A stretch of DNA of 64,000 bases, taken from NCBI RefSeq assembly GCF_001273835.1, contig NZ_JHEI01000134.1, forward strand, positions 1 to 64,000, in the 5' to 3' direction. This document shows, in pieces, positions 7,994 through 15,645 of the stretch (its first letter is position 1; every line of letters starts with the position of its first letter). The stretch is from Leucobacter celer subsp. astrifaciens. GTDB lineage: Bacteria > Actinomycetota > Actinomycetes > Actinomycetales > Microbacteriaceae. The notes beneath the pieces were generated by a model. That model saw nothing but the letters and a program-made list of their open reading frames with translations. It ran no database searches and was not told where the DNA came from. The translations under genes and the position numbers were made by a program.

Positions 7994-9211
7994 TCAGTCC
8001 GCAGCGCGGGCAGAGCGCGTCTCCACTGCCACCGATCCGCGCATAAGGATCCGCGCGGTACGCGCCAGCGAGGTCTCGATGGCGCGCGGCACGTTGAGCG
8101 CGGGATCGGCGGTGCGGGAGTGGGCCACCACCGCTCCGGCGGTCACGGCCCCCGAGGGCGTGCCGATGCGCAGCACCCCGGCCGGGCGTGCGGCATCAGT
8201 TGCGGCCTTTGCCTCCGCCACGACGCTGCCGAAGATCTCGGAGGCGGCGGCGAGGCACATGGCCGCCGTACCGGGGATCGCGTTGTGCGTGCGCCCCATC
8301 GAGAGCGTGCGGGCGAGCACGTCGACATCCGAGACCGGCAACTCGCCGCCGTCCAGCAGCCTCGACGCCGCGGCGGGGCCGATCACCACCACCTTGGGCA
8401 CCGCGAGCGGCGCCGCTTCCGGGTCGTCGCACAGCCCCATCCGCACCGCTCCCGCGCGGCGCAGCTGCTCGAGCAGCCGCATCGCCGTGGAGTTCGCATC
8501 GAGCTCGACGGGGAGCTCGGCTCCCGTGACGCCGACATCGGCCGCGGCGACCAGCACGAGCGGATTCGTGGCGTCTACGAGCGAGACGCGCACCGTACGG
8601 CCGTCGACCTCGAGTTCGTCGAGCGAGCGGCCGGTCGGTCGCAGGCCGACGGTGCGGCTCCCTCCCGGGTCCGGGTAGACGAGCTCGATGGGCGATCCCG
8701 AGCCGGCGACTCCCGGGATCGCGAGCCCTCCCTGCACCGCGGCGTATCCGTTCTGCACCGTGAGTCGCACGTCGACCCGCTTCCGCGTATTCGTGTTCCA
8801 GAGCGCGAACCGCTGTGCACCATCGCCCCGCACGATGAGCCCCGCGGCGAGCGCGAAGGGCACCACGGCCGACGACAGGTTGCCGCAGTTGCCCGCGTAG
8901 TCGACCGCGGCCTCGCCGACCGACACCTGCGCGAAGGTGTAGTCGAGATCGATCCCGGCCCGCTCCGATCGGTCGACGATCATCGCCTTCGACAGCGATG
9001 AGACGCCGCCACCCATGCCGTCGAGCTGCCGGCCGAAGCGGTCGGGCGAGCCGAGCGCCGCGCACAGGATCTCGTCGCGCTCGCCCAGCGCGACCGGATC
9101 GGCTGCGGCATCTCCGGGCAGCGCGAGCCCGCCGGGCAGAGCCGCGGCTTCGAACATCAGTCCTTTGCTCGTGCCGCCGCGCACGAACATCGTGTCGATC
9201 CACCGTGTCAT
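7994..9211 (-). CDS. PrpF-family isomerase (DUF453, methylaconitate or oxalomesaconate isomerase-like)
   Basis: The 405-residue protein starts MTRWIDTMFVRGGTSKGLMF, closely matching the N-terminal signature of PrpF proteins, and later shows YAGNCGNLSSAVVPFALAAG and an internal GRTHNAIPGTAAMCLAAA segment. Both cysteine-containing and repeated half-domain features fit the diaminopimelate-epimerase-like fold of the family. Members isomerise double bonds in tricarboxylates such as cis-aconitate derivatives or 4-oxalomesaconate. A GAGGAGCG ribosome site precedes the ATG. No prpBCD genes are in the window, so the substrate stays open. It is convergent with the unknown gene at 6899 and divergent from the ABC exporter. 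Confidence 0.85.
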   Translation of the reverse strand: MTRWIDTMFVRGGTSKGLMFEAAALPGGLALPGDAAADPVALGERDEILCAALGSPDRFGRQLDGMGGGVSSLSKAMIVDRSERAGIDLDYTFAQVSVGEAAVDYAGNCGNLSSAVVPFALAAGLIVRGDGAQRFALWNTNTRKRVDVRLTVQNGYAAVQGGLAIPGVAGSGSPIELVYPDPGGSRTVGLRPTGRSLDELEVDGRTVRVSLVDATNPLVLVAAADVGVTGAELPVELDANSTAMRLLEQLRRAGAVRMGLCDDPEAAPLAVPKVVVIGPAAASRLLDGGELPVSDVDVLARTLSMGRTHNAIPGTAAMCLAAASEIFGSVVAEAKAATDAARPAGVLRIGTPSGAVTAGAVVAHSRTADPALNVPRAIETSLARTARILMRGSVAVETRSARAAD

Positions 9212-9294
9212 CGCGCTCCTCGTCTCCGGATTCCAGCCTAGGCCGCCCCGTCGGGCAGTGCCTCCGGCGCGGCTCTTTACCAGGCGTCCTGGCT

Positions 9295-9300
9295 TAGAGT
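9295..9300 (+). promoter_or_regulatory. -10 box TAGAGT of a leaderless promoter
   Basis: TAGAGT lies 7 nt before the GTG at 9308. The alternative GTG at 9302 would begin only 2 nt after the -10 box, which argues for the downstream start. Confidence 0.5.
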
Positions 9301-9307
9301 TGTGGCC

Positions 9308-11332
9308 GTGGCCGACAGCTCAGACGACATCGCGAACGATACCGTGCCCATCCCCCGGTCCTCGCGAGGCGCCGCTCCCCGCGGGCCGCGCGCGACGCTG
9401 AAGCAGCTGCTGCCATATCTCTTCGAACAGCGCGGCAAGCTGCTCTTCATCGCCGCTCTCAGCGTGCTCGGGGCGCTCGCCTCGCTCGCCCAGCCGCTGC
9501 TCGTCGGCTCGGTCATCGAGCGCGTGCAGCAATCCCTGCCGCTCGGAGGGCTGCTCTGGGTGCTCGTCGCGCTCGTGCTCGTGAGCGCCCTGCTCAACAG
9601 CTACCAGCACTACCTGCTGCAGTGCATGGGCGAGGGCGTGGTGCTGTCGAGCCGGAAGCGGCTCATCGCCAAGATCCTGCACCTGCCCATCTCCGAGTTC
9701 GATCGACGTCGCACGGGCGATCTCGTGTCGCGCGTGGGCAGCGACACGACCCTGCTGCGCGCCGTGCTCACGCAGGGTCTCGTGGAGGCCGTCGGCGGAG
9801 CCCTCCTGTTCGTGGGCGCGCTCATCGGCATGCTGGTCATCGACCCGCTGCTCTTCGCGGTCACCTTCGGGGTGGTCGCCGTGGCGATCGTGGTCGTGGT
9901 GGCGCTCTCGGCGAGGATCCGCCCGGCCGTCGCGCGCTCCCAGGAGAAGGTGGGCGATCTCGCGGCAGCGGTGGATCGCGCGATCGGCTCCGTGCGCACG
10001 ATCCGCGCGGCCGGCGCGGCCGAGCGGGAGCAGCGGGAGATCGAGGGGGAGGCGACCGAGGCGTATCGGCTCGGGATCCGGGTGGCCCGCATCTCGGCGT
10101 TCATCGTTCCGGTGTCGTTCATCGCGATGCAGGTGTCCTTCCTCGCCGTGCTCGGCATCGGCGGGTTCCGCGTCGCGACCGGCGCGATCACCATTGCGCA
10201 GCTCGTCACCTTCATCATCTTCCTGTTCCTCATGGTGATGCCGCTGGGCCAGGCCTTCGGCGCGATCTCGGCCGTGAACCAGGCGCTCGGCGCCCTCGGC
10301 CGCATCCAGGAGATCACCGCGCTGCCCACCGAGACCGATCAGGACCAGCAGCTGTCGCCGCTCGGCCGGGTGGAGCCGCTCGCCGATTCGGGGCTCGACT
10401 ACGCCGCCGCGATCCGCTTCGCCGACGTGCACTTCACCTATCGCTCAGCCGCGCCGGAGCGCGCCGATGCCCGCGAACTCGTGCGCAGCGGGCGCGGTGC
10501 CTCGCGACGCGACGTCGAGGCCGCCCCCACCAAGATCATCTCGACGCCGGTGCTGCACGGGGTCAGCTTCGAGGTGTCCCGCGGATCTCGGATCGCGCTG
10601 GTGGGGCCCTCCGGTGCGGGCAAGTCGACGATTCTGGCGCTGATCGAGCGCTTCTACGACCCTGATCAGGGTGCGGTCTCGCTCTACGGCGCCGACCTGC
10701 GCACCCTCGACCGCGCCGAGGTGCGGGCACAGCTGGGGTATGTGGAGCAGGACGCCCCCGTACTGGCCGGCAGCCTGCGCGACAACCTGCGCATCGCAGC
10801 ACCGGATGCCTCGGACGCCGCCTGCGAACGCGTGCTGCGCGCGGTGAATCTCGGCGGACTGCTGGACCGCTCGGCGCAGTCGGCCGAGCGGTCGCAGGGA
10901 GCCGTCGCCGGGGATCCGGACGCGCCGCCCTCCTCGGCCCGCGCGCTCTCCGACGCCGAGCTCTCGGTGGCGCTCGACAGCCAGGTGGGCGAGAACGGCA
11001 TCATGCTGTCGGGCGGCGAGAAGCAGCGCCTCGCGATCGCTCGCGCCCTGCTCACGGCGCCGCCGATCCTGCTGCTCGACGAATCGACGGCCAGCCTCGA
11101 CGGCGTCAACGAGCGCCTCATGCGGGACGCGCTCGACTCGGTCGCCACCGGGCGCACCCTGATCGTGATCGCGCACCGTCTCTCGACGGTGGTCGACTCC
11201 GACAAGATCGTGGTGCTCGACGACGGCCGGGTGGTGGGCGAGGGCACCCACAGCGAACTGCTGGACTCGACGCCGCTCTACCGCGAGCTCGCGCAGCACC
11301 AGCTGCTGGTGCCCGAGGAAAACGCCGGTTGA
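9308..11332 (+). CDS. ABC exporter, fused membrane and ATPase domains
   Basis: This 674-residue half-transporter has an N-terminal six-helix exporter domain (about residues 40-330) and a nucleotide-binding domain. The latter has Walker A GPSGAGKST near 433, signature LSGGEKQRLAIARAL near 567 and Walker B ILLLDESTASLD near 587. It would export a lipid, peptide or drug as a dimer. Two insertions are unusual: about 30 residues rich in Arg/Ala before VLHGVSF, and about 35 residues of Ser/Ala/Pro between the Q-loop region and the signature. The stop codon TGA lies inside the family-A repeat that starts at 11327, so the native C-terminus may have been altered. Confidence 0.92.
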   Translation: MADSSDDIANDTVPIPRSSRGAAPRGPRATLKQLLPYLFEQRGKLLFIAALSVLGALASLAQPLLVGSVIERVQQSLPLGGLLWVLVALVLVSALLNSYQHYLLQCMGEGVVLSSRKRLIAKILHLPISEFDRRRTGDLVSRVGSDTTLLRAVLTQGLVEAVGGALLFVGALIGMLVIDPLLFAVTFGVVAVAIVVVVALSARIRPAVARSQEKVGDLAAAVDRAIGSVRTIRAAGAAEREQREIEGEATEAYRLGIRVARISAFIVPVSFIAMQVSFLAVLGIGGFRVATGAITIAQLVTFIIFLFLMVMPLGQAFGAISAVNQALGALGRIQEITALPTETDQDQQLSPLGRVEPLADSGLDYAAAIRFADVHFTYRSAAPERADARELVRSGRGASRRDVEAAPTKIISTPVLHGVSFEVSRGSRIALVGPSGAGKSTILALIERFYDPDQGAVSLYGADLRTLDRAEVRAQLGYVEQDAPVLAGSLRDNLRIAAPDASDAACERVLRAVNLGGLLDRSAQSAERSQGAVAGDPDAPPSSARALSDAELSVALDSQVGENGIMLSGGEKQRLAIARALLTAPPILLLDESTASLDGVNERLMRDALDSVATGRTLIVIAHRLSTVVDSDKIVVLDDGRVVGEGTHSELLDSTPLYRELAQHQLLVPEENAG

Positions 11333-11449
11333 GCGAGCGAAGCGAGTCGAAACCCCCGAGTCTCGGAGACCTTGGTTTCGACTTCGCTGCGCTCCGCTCC
11401 ACCAGCGGCAGAGCCCGGGCTTCGACTCGTCTCCGCGCGCCTCGCTCAG
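11327..11449. repeat. Cluster of three family-A repeat arms between convergent genes
   Basis: An intact left arm (11327-11354) is followed by a right arm (11374-11403) and a diverged third arm (11417-11449). The TGA in TTGAGCGAGC of the first arm is the stop codon of the ABC exporter. The TGA on the opposite strand in the third arm (11446-11448) is the stop codon of the facing membrane-protein gene. The first pair could also fold as a bidirectional terminator. Confidence 0.85.
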
Positions 11450-12159
11450 TCTTGGGGCAGCGCACCGACGCTCTCGAGAAGGGCGGAGATGACCGGCCGG
11501 TACGGGTCGATCGGATCCCCGCCGGCATCGACCCGCAGGGTGAGCATGCCCGCTCCCGTGTCGACGACGGCGGCGATCCGCTCCTGCCCGTCGACGTGAC
11601 GCAGGCCGAACCCCGAGGCGAGCGTCTCGGTACGCACCGAGGGACTTTCGTTCCCCTCCGCGGCCTCGCTCGAGGAGATCGCCCGGGATTCCTCGCGCAA
11701 CCATGCCAGCGCTGCACGTTCGCTCGACCCCTGCAGCACATCGAGCTCGACCCGCAGACGCTGGTCGGGTGAGAGCAGCAGCACGCCGCTCTGCTCGTCG
11801 AACAGCACCGACCAGTCCTTCAGCGGCGGGAGCGGCGGCCACTCGAAGAGATCGCGCACGAGCGGCTGCACCACCCAATCGCGCTCGGGCAGAACCGTCA
11901 CCGCATCGCCCACCTCGACCGGGCGCGCGCCGTCCGTCGTCTCCGCCTGCAGCTTCGCGTACTGCTCAGGGCCGAACGTGACGGCGTAGGCGATCGCGGC
12001 GACCACGAGCAGCAGCAGCGTGAGCACCACCGCGGTGACCCAGCGGCGGGCGCGGCCGGGCCGCCGCGGCCCCTGATCCTCCGGCGCCGGCTGCGGCTCG
12101 GCGGAATCCACCACGACGTGCGCGAGTGCCGCGCGCTTCCGTTCGCTCCGTCTGCTCAT
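11446..12159 (-). CDS. Single-pass membrane protein of unknown function
   Basis: The 237-residue product has a charged cytoplasmic N-terminus (MSRRSERKRAALAHVVV), one membrane helix near residues 41-62 (VTAVVLTLLLLVVAAIAYAV) and an extracytoplasmic domain with WVVQPLVRDLFEWPPLPPL and LDVLQGSSERAALAWL. No enzymatic motif is seen. The ATG overlaps the stop of the polysaccharide deacetylase gene (ATGA), so the two are translationally coupled and the protein probably acts in the cell envelope. Its own stop codon lies within a diverged family-A repeat arm. Confidence 0.8.
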   Translation of the reverse strand: MSRRSERKRAALAHVVVDSAEPQPAPEDQGPRRPGRARRWVTAVVLTLLLLVVAAIAYAVTFGPEQYAKLQAETTDGARPVEVGDAVTVLPERDWVVQPLVRDLFEWPPLPPLKDWSVLFDEQSGVLLLSPDQRLRVELDVLQGSSERAALAWLREESRAISSSEAAEGNESPSVRTETLASGFGLRHVDGQERIAAVVDTGAGMLTLRVDAGGDPIDPYRPVISALLESVGALPQD

Positions 12160-13793
12160 CCCTTCGACACCCGCCCCTTCGGAACCTTGCCGTCGAAGAG
12201 CTGCGTCACGCTCACGAGCGTGAAGCCGCGATCCCGGAGCCCGCGGATGACCACGTCCGCGTTCTCGACCGTTTCGGCGTGGATGTCGTGGAAGAGGATG
12301 ATGTCGCCCGGGTCGGCCGCTCCGACCGAGCGCCGCACCAGTTCTTCGCGGCCCGGTTTCTTCCAGTCGAGCGTGTCGATGGACCAGAGAATCGCGGGCT
12401 GGCCCACGGCGTCGAGCACTTTCTGATTCAGCGCTCCGTAGGGCGGGCGATACATCGTGACGGTGCGCCCGGTGAGGTCGCCCAGCAGCTTCTCGACGTC
12501 GAGCACCTCCTTGCGAGCCTTCGCCGCGGAGAGGGTCGTGAGGTCGGGGTGGGTCATGGTGTGGCTCGCGATCTCGTGCCCCTCGGCCGCGACCCGCTGC
12601 GCCATCTCGGGCATCGAGCGGACCGAAGCGCCCACCATGAAGAAGGTGGCCGCCGACCGCTCCGCGCGCAGTGTGTCGAGCAGCTGCCCCGTGTACTCGG
12701 ACGGCCCGTCGTCGTAGGTCACCGCCACGCACGCGTGCAATCCGCAGTCGATCGGTTGGCCGGCGTTCCACTCCGGCAAACCGGCGAAGGGAGCGCCGCG
12801 CTGCGCGTGCATGGCCGCGCCGAGTTCGCTCGTCCATCCCGCGACCGTGTCGGCGTCGACGTCGATCACCGTGGGTTCCGGGGTCGATTCGATACCCAGA
12901 CCGGCGAGCTCGGGCGCCGCGATGCCTGCGGGAAGGGTGAAGCGGGCGCCGCTCTCGCCGAGCTGCGCGGCTTCGAGCGCGCGCTGCGCGAGCGCGAGCT
13001 GATCCTCGGCCGGCTCGTCCAGGGGCGCAGCGCTCAGCCCGCCGGCGTCCCGGCGCAGCAGTTCGGCGGCGCTCCGCCACAGCTCTCCGGCGGCCTCGGC
13101 GGTCCACAGATCGCGATCCTCGTGCACCTCGCCCGTCGTCAGCTCGGTGTATAACGTGACGGTCTCGTCCCGCGTCACCCCGGCCGAGCTCCCCGCCACC
13201 GTGCGCATGGCCACGCCGACGTAGCTGCCGAACGCCGCCGTCACATCGCAGACAACCGCCACACCCGCCCCGTCCACGGGCGCGGTCTCGGGGTCGGTGA
13301 GCAGCCGTTCGCTCGGCCAGCTCGCGGCCCCCTGCACGCACCCGGCGTTCGACAGTCCTGCCGCCACGGGGAACACCTCGGGCGTGAACGTGCCGCCGGT
13401 CGCCGCGATCTGCTGCCGGAGCAGATCCGACACCCGCACGTTGAAGAGGTGCCAGCCCGGGATCTCGACGTATCGCGCGTGGAACCGCGTGTGGTCGTTG
13501 CGCACGCGCCGCTCGATGAAGCCGAGCTCGGAGGCCGACGGAGCGAGTGAGCCACCGGCTCCTGCGTCTTCGGCGGGGTCGGCTCCACCTGCCGTATCCG
13601 CCTCGTCGGGCTGGGCATCACCGGGTGCGAGCTGCGCGCCGGCGGCCTCGGCCCAGGTCGGCGGAGACCAGCCCGCGACCGGCGGGATCTGCGCACAGCC
13701 GGCGAGCAGCCCGGTGGCGACGAGGAGCGCCGCGATACGGACCGCGCGACGCGCGCCACGGTGATCGCGAGACACTGCAGCGCCCTGCGACAT
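12156..13793 (-). CDS. Polysaccharide deacetylase lipoprotein (NodB domain)
   Basis: The 545-residue precursor has a lipoprotein signal ending LLVATGLLAGC, so it is anchored outside the membrane. A long N-terminal region (about residues 40-340) of unknown role precedes a NodB catalytic domain. That domain has TYDDGPSEYTG near residue 358 (metal and base aspartates) and SHTMTHPDL near 411 (metal histidines), followed by RPPYGALNQ and ILFHDIHAETV. Such enzymes remove acetyl groups from peptidoglycan or other glycans. A GAGGAGAG ribosome site precedes the ATG at 13793. It forms an operon with the membrane protein at 11446-12159. Confidence 0.93.
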   Translation of the reverse strand: MSQGAAVSRDHRGARRAVRIAALLVATGLLAGCAQIPPVAGWSPPTWAEAAGAQLAPGDAQPDEADTAGGADPAEDAGAGGSLAPSASELGFIERRVRNDHTRFHARYVEIPGWHLFNVRVSDLLRQQIAATGGTFTPEVFPVAAGLSNAGCVQGAASWPSERLLTDPETAPVDGAGVAVVCDVTAAFGSYVGVAMRTVAGSSAGVTRDETVTLYTELTTGEVHEDRDLWTAEAAGELWRSAAELLRRDAGGLSAAPLDEPAEDQLALAQRALEAAQLGESGARFTLPAGIAAPELAGLGIESTPEPTVIDVDADTVAGWTSELGAAMHAQRGAPFAGLPEWNAGQPIDCGLHACVAVTYDDGPSEYTGQLLDTLRAERSAATFFMVGASVRSMPEMAQRVAAEGHEIASHTMTHPDLTTLSAAKARKEVLDVEKLLGDLTGRTVTMYRPPYGALNQKVLDAVGQPAILWSIDTLDWKKPGREELVRRSVGAADPGDIILFHDIHAETVENADVVIRGLRDRGFTLVSVTQLFDGKVPKGRVSKG

Positions 13794-13915
13794 GGCCTCT
13801 CCTCGGTTCGTTCACCCCAGGACGGGGTGCCTGCTCCGAACGTACCGCGTTCCTCCGACAATCACGGGGTGCGGCACGCCGCGAATATCCCCGCGGAACG
13901 CGATCCCGCCCGAAA

Positions 13916-15016
13916 TCACGAGCGGCGCAGCACCCAGTCGAAACGCGGCTCGACGACCGCTCTGAAGGCCTTCGGAACCCACGACATCGAGAGCAGCACC
14001 GCGAGCGCGATCCCGAGCGCGACGATGGCCAGCACGCCGGGAACCCCCAGCTCGCCGATCCGATCGATGGCGCCCGTCTCGCGGAGCACCCAGATGACCG
14101 GCCCGTGCAGCAGATACACGTACAGGGTCCGGGATCCCCACACGGTCATCGCCCCCTGCCGCCGCGGGGTGACGATCAGCAGTGCGAGCGTCAGCGCCGC
14201 CGCGACGGCCATCAGCACCGCGGTCACGCCCGCGCCGCCCAGCATCACCCAGCCCCACCGATCCGGGACCCAGTCGCCGATGGGCGCGTTCGCGAACAGC
14301 CAGGTGTAGTCGTCGCGCCAGGTCAGCCATCTGTCGATGCGCCAGAACCCGCGCAGCCCCGGGGCCAGCGCGAACGCGAGCGCCAGCGCGGCGAGTGCCG
14401 TCCACGCGGCGACGAGCGCACCGCGAGACGGGCGCACGAACCACTGCCCATCGAGCCAGCCCCGCTCGCGGACCAGCCAGCCCGCCACGAAGAACGGCAG
14501 GAAGGCGAGTGTGCGCGAAGCCGAGAACTGCGTGCCGACCGCGGGCAGGATGCCGGACACGAGCGCGATGAGGATCGAGGTCAGCAGCGGCCATCGCAGC
14601 ATCGCGATGTAGGGCAGCAGGATGCGCATGGTCGCGAGCGTCACGAGGAACCAGAGCGTCCACGCCGGCGAGACCAGGAAGTTCTGCCCCGGTGTCTTCT
14701 CCTCGACGGCGAAGTGGATCCCGGCCCAGATCGCCTCCCACGTCAGCCAGATCACGACCAGCTGAATGGTGGAGCGGATCACCTTGGGCGACGACTCGGC
14801 CCGCGAGAACATGCCGGAGAGCAGGATCATCGCCGGCATGTGGAAGAGGTAGATGTAGGCGTACAGCGCGAAGCTGAGCGGGGAGTCACCGCGCACCGTC
14901 GATATGGCGTGGCCGACCACGACGAGCACGATCAGCAGGAAGCGGGCGTTGTCCCACACCGGGATGCGCGGTTTCGAGGCGGGCCGGGCCGTCGCGGTGG
15001 TCGGGTCTGCGGTCAC
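13916..15016 (-). CDS. Membrane acyltransferase (acyltransferase-3 / fucose 4-O-acetylase-like)
   Basis: The protein is almost entirely hydrophobic, with roughly ten membrane helices. It starts PRIPVWDNARFLLIVLVVVGH, the signature of acetyltransferases related to fucose 4-O-acetylase, then YIYLFHMPAMILLSGMFSR. These enzymes transfer acyl groups to surface or exported sugars. I place the start at the GTG 15016 because a TAGGCT -10 box lies 6 nt upstream; the ATG at 15022 immediately abuts that box and is less plausible. The neighbouring polysaccharide deacetylase on the same strand suggests a shared envelope-glycan theme. Confidence 0.88.
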   Translation of the reverse strand: MTADPTTATARPASKPRIPVWDNARFLLIVLVVVGHAISTVRGDSPLSFALYAYIYLFHMPAMILLSGMFSRAESSPKVIRSTIQLVVIWLTWEAIWAGIHFAVEEKTPGQNFLVSPAWTLWFLVTLATMRILLPYIAMLRWPLLTSILIALVSGILPAVGTQFSASRTLAFLPFFVAGWLVRERGWLDGQWFVRPSRGALVAAWTALAALALAFALAPGLRGFWRIDRWLTWRDDYTWLFANAPIGDWVPDRWGWVMLGGAGVTAVLMAVAAALTLALLIVTPRRQGAMTVWGSRTLYVYLLHGPVIWVLRETGAIDRIGELGVPGVLAIVALGIALAVLLSMSWVPKAFRAVVEPRFDWVLRRS

Positions 15017-15022
15017 TCCCAT

Positions 15023-15028
15023 AGCCTA
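15023..15028 (-). promoter_or_regulatory. -10 box TAGGCT for the acyltransferase gene
   Basis: On the minus strand TAGGCT is followed after 6 nt by GTG ACC, in frame with the acyltransferase, matching the leaderless spacing seen at several other genes here. Confidence 0.5.
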
Positions 15029-15073
15029 TGCGACGGTTCGCCGTGCTCCGGCCGCGCCCACGCGGAGCCGACC

Positions 15074-15101
15074 ACCCGGCACCCGGCACCCGGCACCCGG
15101 C
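15074..15101. repeat. Four perfect tandem copies of a 7-bp unit (ACCCGGC)
   Basis: ACCCGGC is repeated four times without change, with a fifth degenerate copy running into the 55-nt hairpin that begins at 15105. A similar 7-bp array (ACCCGAG) occurs at 40892. Confidence 0.95.
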
Positions 15102-15104
15102 ACC

Positions 15105-15159
15105 CGCGCGTCAGTAGTTGTCACCAAACTTGCGGCGAGGTGACAACTACTGGCGCGCG
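15105..15159. repeat. 55-nt hairpin element (family B, copy 1)
   Basis: Arms of 21 nt, CGCGCGTCAGTAGTTGTCAC plus one C and its reverse complement, pair with one mismatch around a 13-nt centre containing CAAACTTGCGGCG. An almost identical element of the same length lies at 50838-50892. Its distance from the next gene and lack of a U-run argue against a simple terminator. Confidence 0.9.
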
Positions 15160-15222
15160 AGGCGGATCGGCGGGGCGTATCGGGCGCGGGGCGGACCGGC
15201 GCGGAACCCCGCAGAGACGGAT

Positions 15223-15251
15223 GAAGCCCCGGCCGATGAGACCGGGGCTTC
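15223..15251 (-). terminator. Hairpin terminator downstream of tRNA-Thr
   Basis: GAAGCCCCGG and CCGGGGCTTC form a perfect 10-bp stem with a 9-nt loop, starting 8 bases after the tRNA 3' end on the minus strand. There is no U-run, as is common in GC-rich actinobacteria. Confidence 0.75.
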
Positions 15252-15258
15252 GAGTGAG

Positions 15259-15330
15259 AGCCGCCTGTCGGATTTGAACCGACGACCTGTTCTTTACGAG
15301 GGAACTGCTCTACCCCTGAGCTAAGGCGGC
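15259..15330 (-). tRNA. tRNA-Thr (anticodon CGT)
   Basis: On the minus strand the cloverleaf is complete: acceptor GCCGCCT/AGGCGGC, D-stem GCTC/GAGC, T-arm GTCGG TTCAAAT CCGAC, and anticodon loop CTCGTAA giving CGT, which reads ACG (Thr). The last pair of the anticodon stem (31-39) is a C-A mismatch. CCA is not encoded. Length is 72 nt with discriminator U. Confidence 0.95.
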
Positions 15331-15467
15331 GCGGTGCGGGATCGCTCTCGCACACAAGCAAATACTTTAGCACGCCGAGGGGGTCGTTCCGTACGCCTCG
15401 AGACCCGTGGATCACGGGCGCGAGCCACAGCTCGAGCGGAGCACGGAGACCGGACGAGCGGGTTCTC

Positions 15468-15630
15468 GATTTCGACTCGCTGCGCTCGCTCAATCAGCGG
15501 TGCAAGCCGCTGCGCTCGCTCGATCAGCAGTGCAAGCCGCTGCGCTCGCTCGATCAGCAGTGCAAGCCACTGCGCTCGCTCAATCGGCGGTGCAAGCCGC
15601 TGCGCTCGCTCGATCAGCAGTGCAAGCCGC
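15468..15630. repeat. Five-copy 30-bp minisatellite grown from a family-A arm
   Basis: A family-A right arm (ATTTCGACTCGCTGCGCTCG...) at 15468-15494 leads into five 30-bp units at 15481-15630, each starting TGCGCTCGCTC and ending TGCAAGCCGC with 1-4 substitutions. The 315-bp gap between tRNA-Thr and the hydrolase gene holds nothing else recognisable. The array ends 15 bp beyond the hydrolase stop codon. Confidence 0.95.
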
Positions 15631-15645
15631 TGACGTTCTCGATCC

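Noticed and set aside
11329..11772. Open frame beginning MSERSESKPPS
   Set aside because: The start of the frame is translated from the family-A repeat (GAGCGAGCGAAGCGAGTCGAA), a frequent false gene in such genomes. It runs antisense to the real membrane-protein gene.
15481..15630. CRISPR array
   Set aside because: The five units abut each other with no spacers between them and there are no cas genes. It is a minisatellite.
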